The notes under the pieces are model-generated. The model had not been told where the DNA came from. It made no database searches and saw nothing but the letters and a program-made list of their open reading frames with translations. From Undaria pinnatifida (taxonomy: Eukaryota; Sar; Phaeophyceae; Laminariales; Alariaceae): 64,000 bases of DNA. Shown here one piece after another: positions 63,068 to 64,000 of the stretch; positions within the stretch are counted from its first letter, which is position 1, and every line of letters starts with the position of its first letter. The stretch spans positions 9,463,701-9,527,700 of the forward strand of contig JABAKD010000014.1 of assembly GCA_012845835.1 (NCBI GenBank). The letters run 5' to 3'. The translations under genes and the position numbers were made by a program.

Positions 63068-64000
63068 CTGCGCGAGAAAAGGAAAGGCACGTACCCGGGG
63101 GGGGGGAAGGGACGACACCAGCACCACGGCTTGTCCAGCAGCTGGAAATCAAAAGCGAGATAAAAAAGTACAATATTAATAGCTATTCCAGCGGTGCCAA
63201 GCGATTTCACAGGCACCATACCGGGCAACCGGCACTATTAATAGTAAACAAACACTATACAGGGGCCGGCCTCGGCTGTATTTTTGCACACACCCTCAAT
63301 TGCGAGATGCTTGTTTGTGCACCTACATATATAATCTGTTTTCTCTTTTGATTTTTGCCATCCAGCAACATGCATCATGGCAACGTGCAGCATGTCATAA
63401 GCTTCGGCGTCGATCATTCATAAACACTCCAGAAAGCACGAGAAAACCCAGACAAAGCCATCCTTACAAAAGGAAAGCCCGCTGTATGCAGGAGGTCTAA
63501 ATGCCTTCTGTGTAGCTACTTCCGGAGTAGCCTCGATACATTCCATCTGCTGCCCCTGCCCCACCCTCCCTTCTTATTCCATGCTAATAATCATCTACCG
63601 TCTACTCTCAAACCTTGAGCCGCATCCAGGCTCCATACCCGTGCCATGGGTGTGGGCCTTTAACCCCCCCCCCCCCCACCCCGCCTCCTTGATTTCCTAG
63701 CGATCCCCTATTGATAGCTGGAGCTCAAAGCTGGACATCCTCCACGAAACGCCGACTTGCGAGTTGATTTGGTTGCGTTGGCGTTGTTGTTTAACATGAA
63801 GTATTGCAGTAGCCTGGTCCTGGGTGGCAAGGCAGGCTCAACGATCCTACATGGGACAAGCACAAAGCTGAAATGAAACCATGTACCTGGTAACAGGAGT
63901 TACAAATCTCGACAGATCACTCGAGGTCGGCATAAACGCAACAAAGCACACACGTATTATTCTCGAGAATAGAAAACAGAATAATATGCAATCCGAACAA

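Larger units (their letters stand above)
56905..64000. repeat. Right arm of the 7.1-kb inverted repeat
   Basis: Reverse complement of 14,918-22,018. Coordinates sum to about 78,916 at the outer side, 79,128 in the middle and 78,923 at the inner side because of microsatellite and minisatellite length differences. The arm continues past the window end. Confidence 0.95.

Overview
The window looks like a gene-poor, repeat-dominated stretch of a eukaryotic nuclear genome. Evidence: no prokaryotic gene packing, GT-AG splice signals (GTGAGT, GTAAGT, GTGAGG donors) at the ends of short high-GC3 coding blocks, Ala/Gly-rich protein segments, many mini- and microsatellites, 5'-truncated LINE fragments and a 500-N scaffold gap. 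Style of introns and proteins would fit a large-intron protist such as a brown-algal-type stramenopile, but nothing here proves the taxon. No complete multi-exon gene, rRNA or tRNA was recognised; most coding calls are single exons or decayed pieces chosen from splice sites, codon bias or conservation between internal copies.

Layout. 1-1.2 kb: repeat block C with one small exon. 1.9-4.7 kb: GGGTC repeats, a 107-bp tandem array and a direct duplication. 4.7-8.3 kb: two exons on the minus strand that share an acceptor ending ATGGAACAG, separated by a ~100-bp satellite. 9.0-11.2 kb: two candidate coding regions. 11.4-12.4 kb: CTG-rich array. 12.6-14.9 kb: block B with a LINE tail. 14.9-22.0 kb: left arm of a 7.1-kb inverted repeat, ending in poly-C directly at the gap (22,019-22,518). 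22.5-47 kb: mixed single exons, a second CTG array, three copies of a GATC-rich terminal-inverted-repeat element, another LINE tail, minisatellites and a large hairpin at 47 kb. 47.7-53.5 kb: an older copy of parts of the arm, then blocks B' and C' in reverse order relative to the left. 56.9-64.0 kb: right arm of the inverted repeat, running off the window end.

The strongest theme is repeated inverted duplication at several scales: 7.1-kb arms, kilobase blocks B/B' and C/C', and fold-back copies of single exons at 44.3 and 52.2 kb. The same exon modules (an ATGGAACAG-acceptor family and an AHRAYLLD family) are copied and then decay differently in each copy. I found no convincing new enzymatic or defence system; the interest lies in this duplication architecture, in a minisatellite whose units match an exon 3' end, and in TIR elements abutting the 3' ends of coding blocks.
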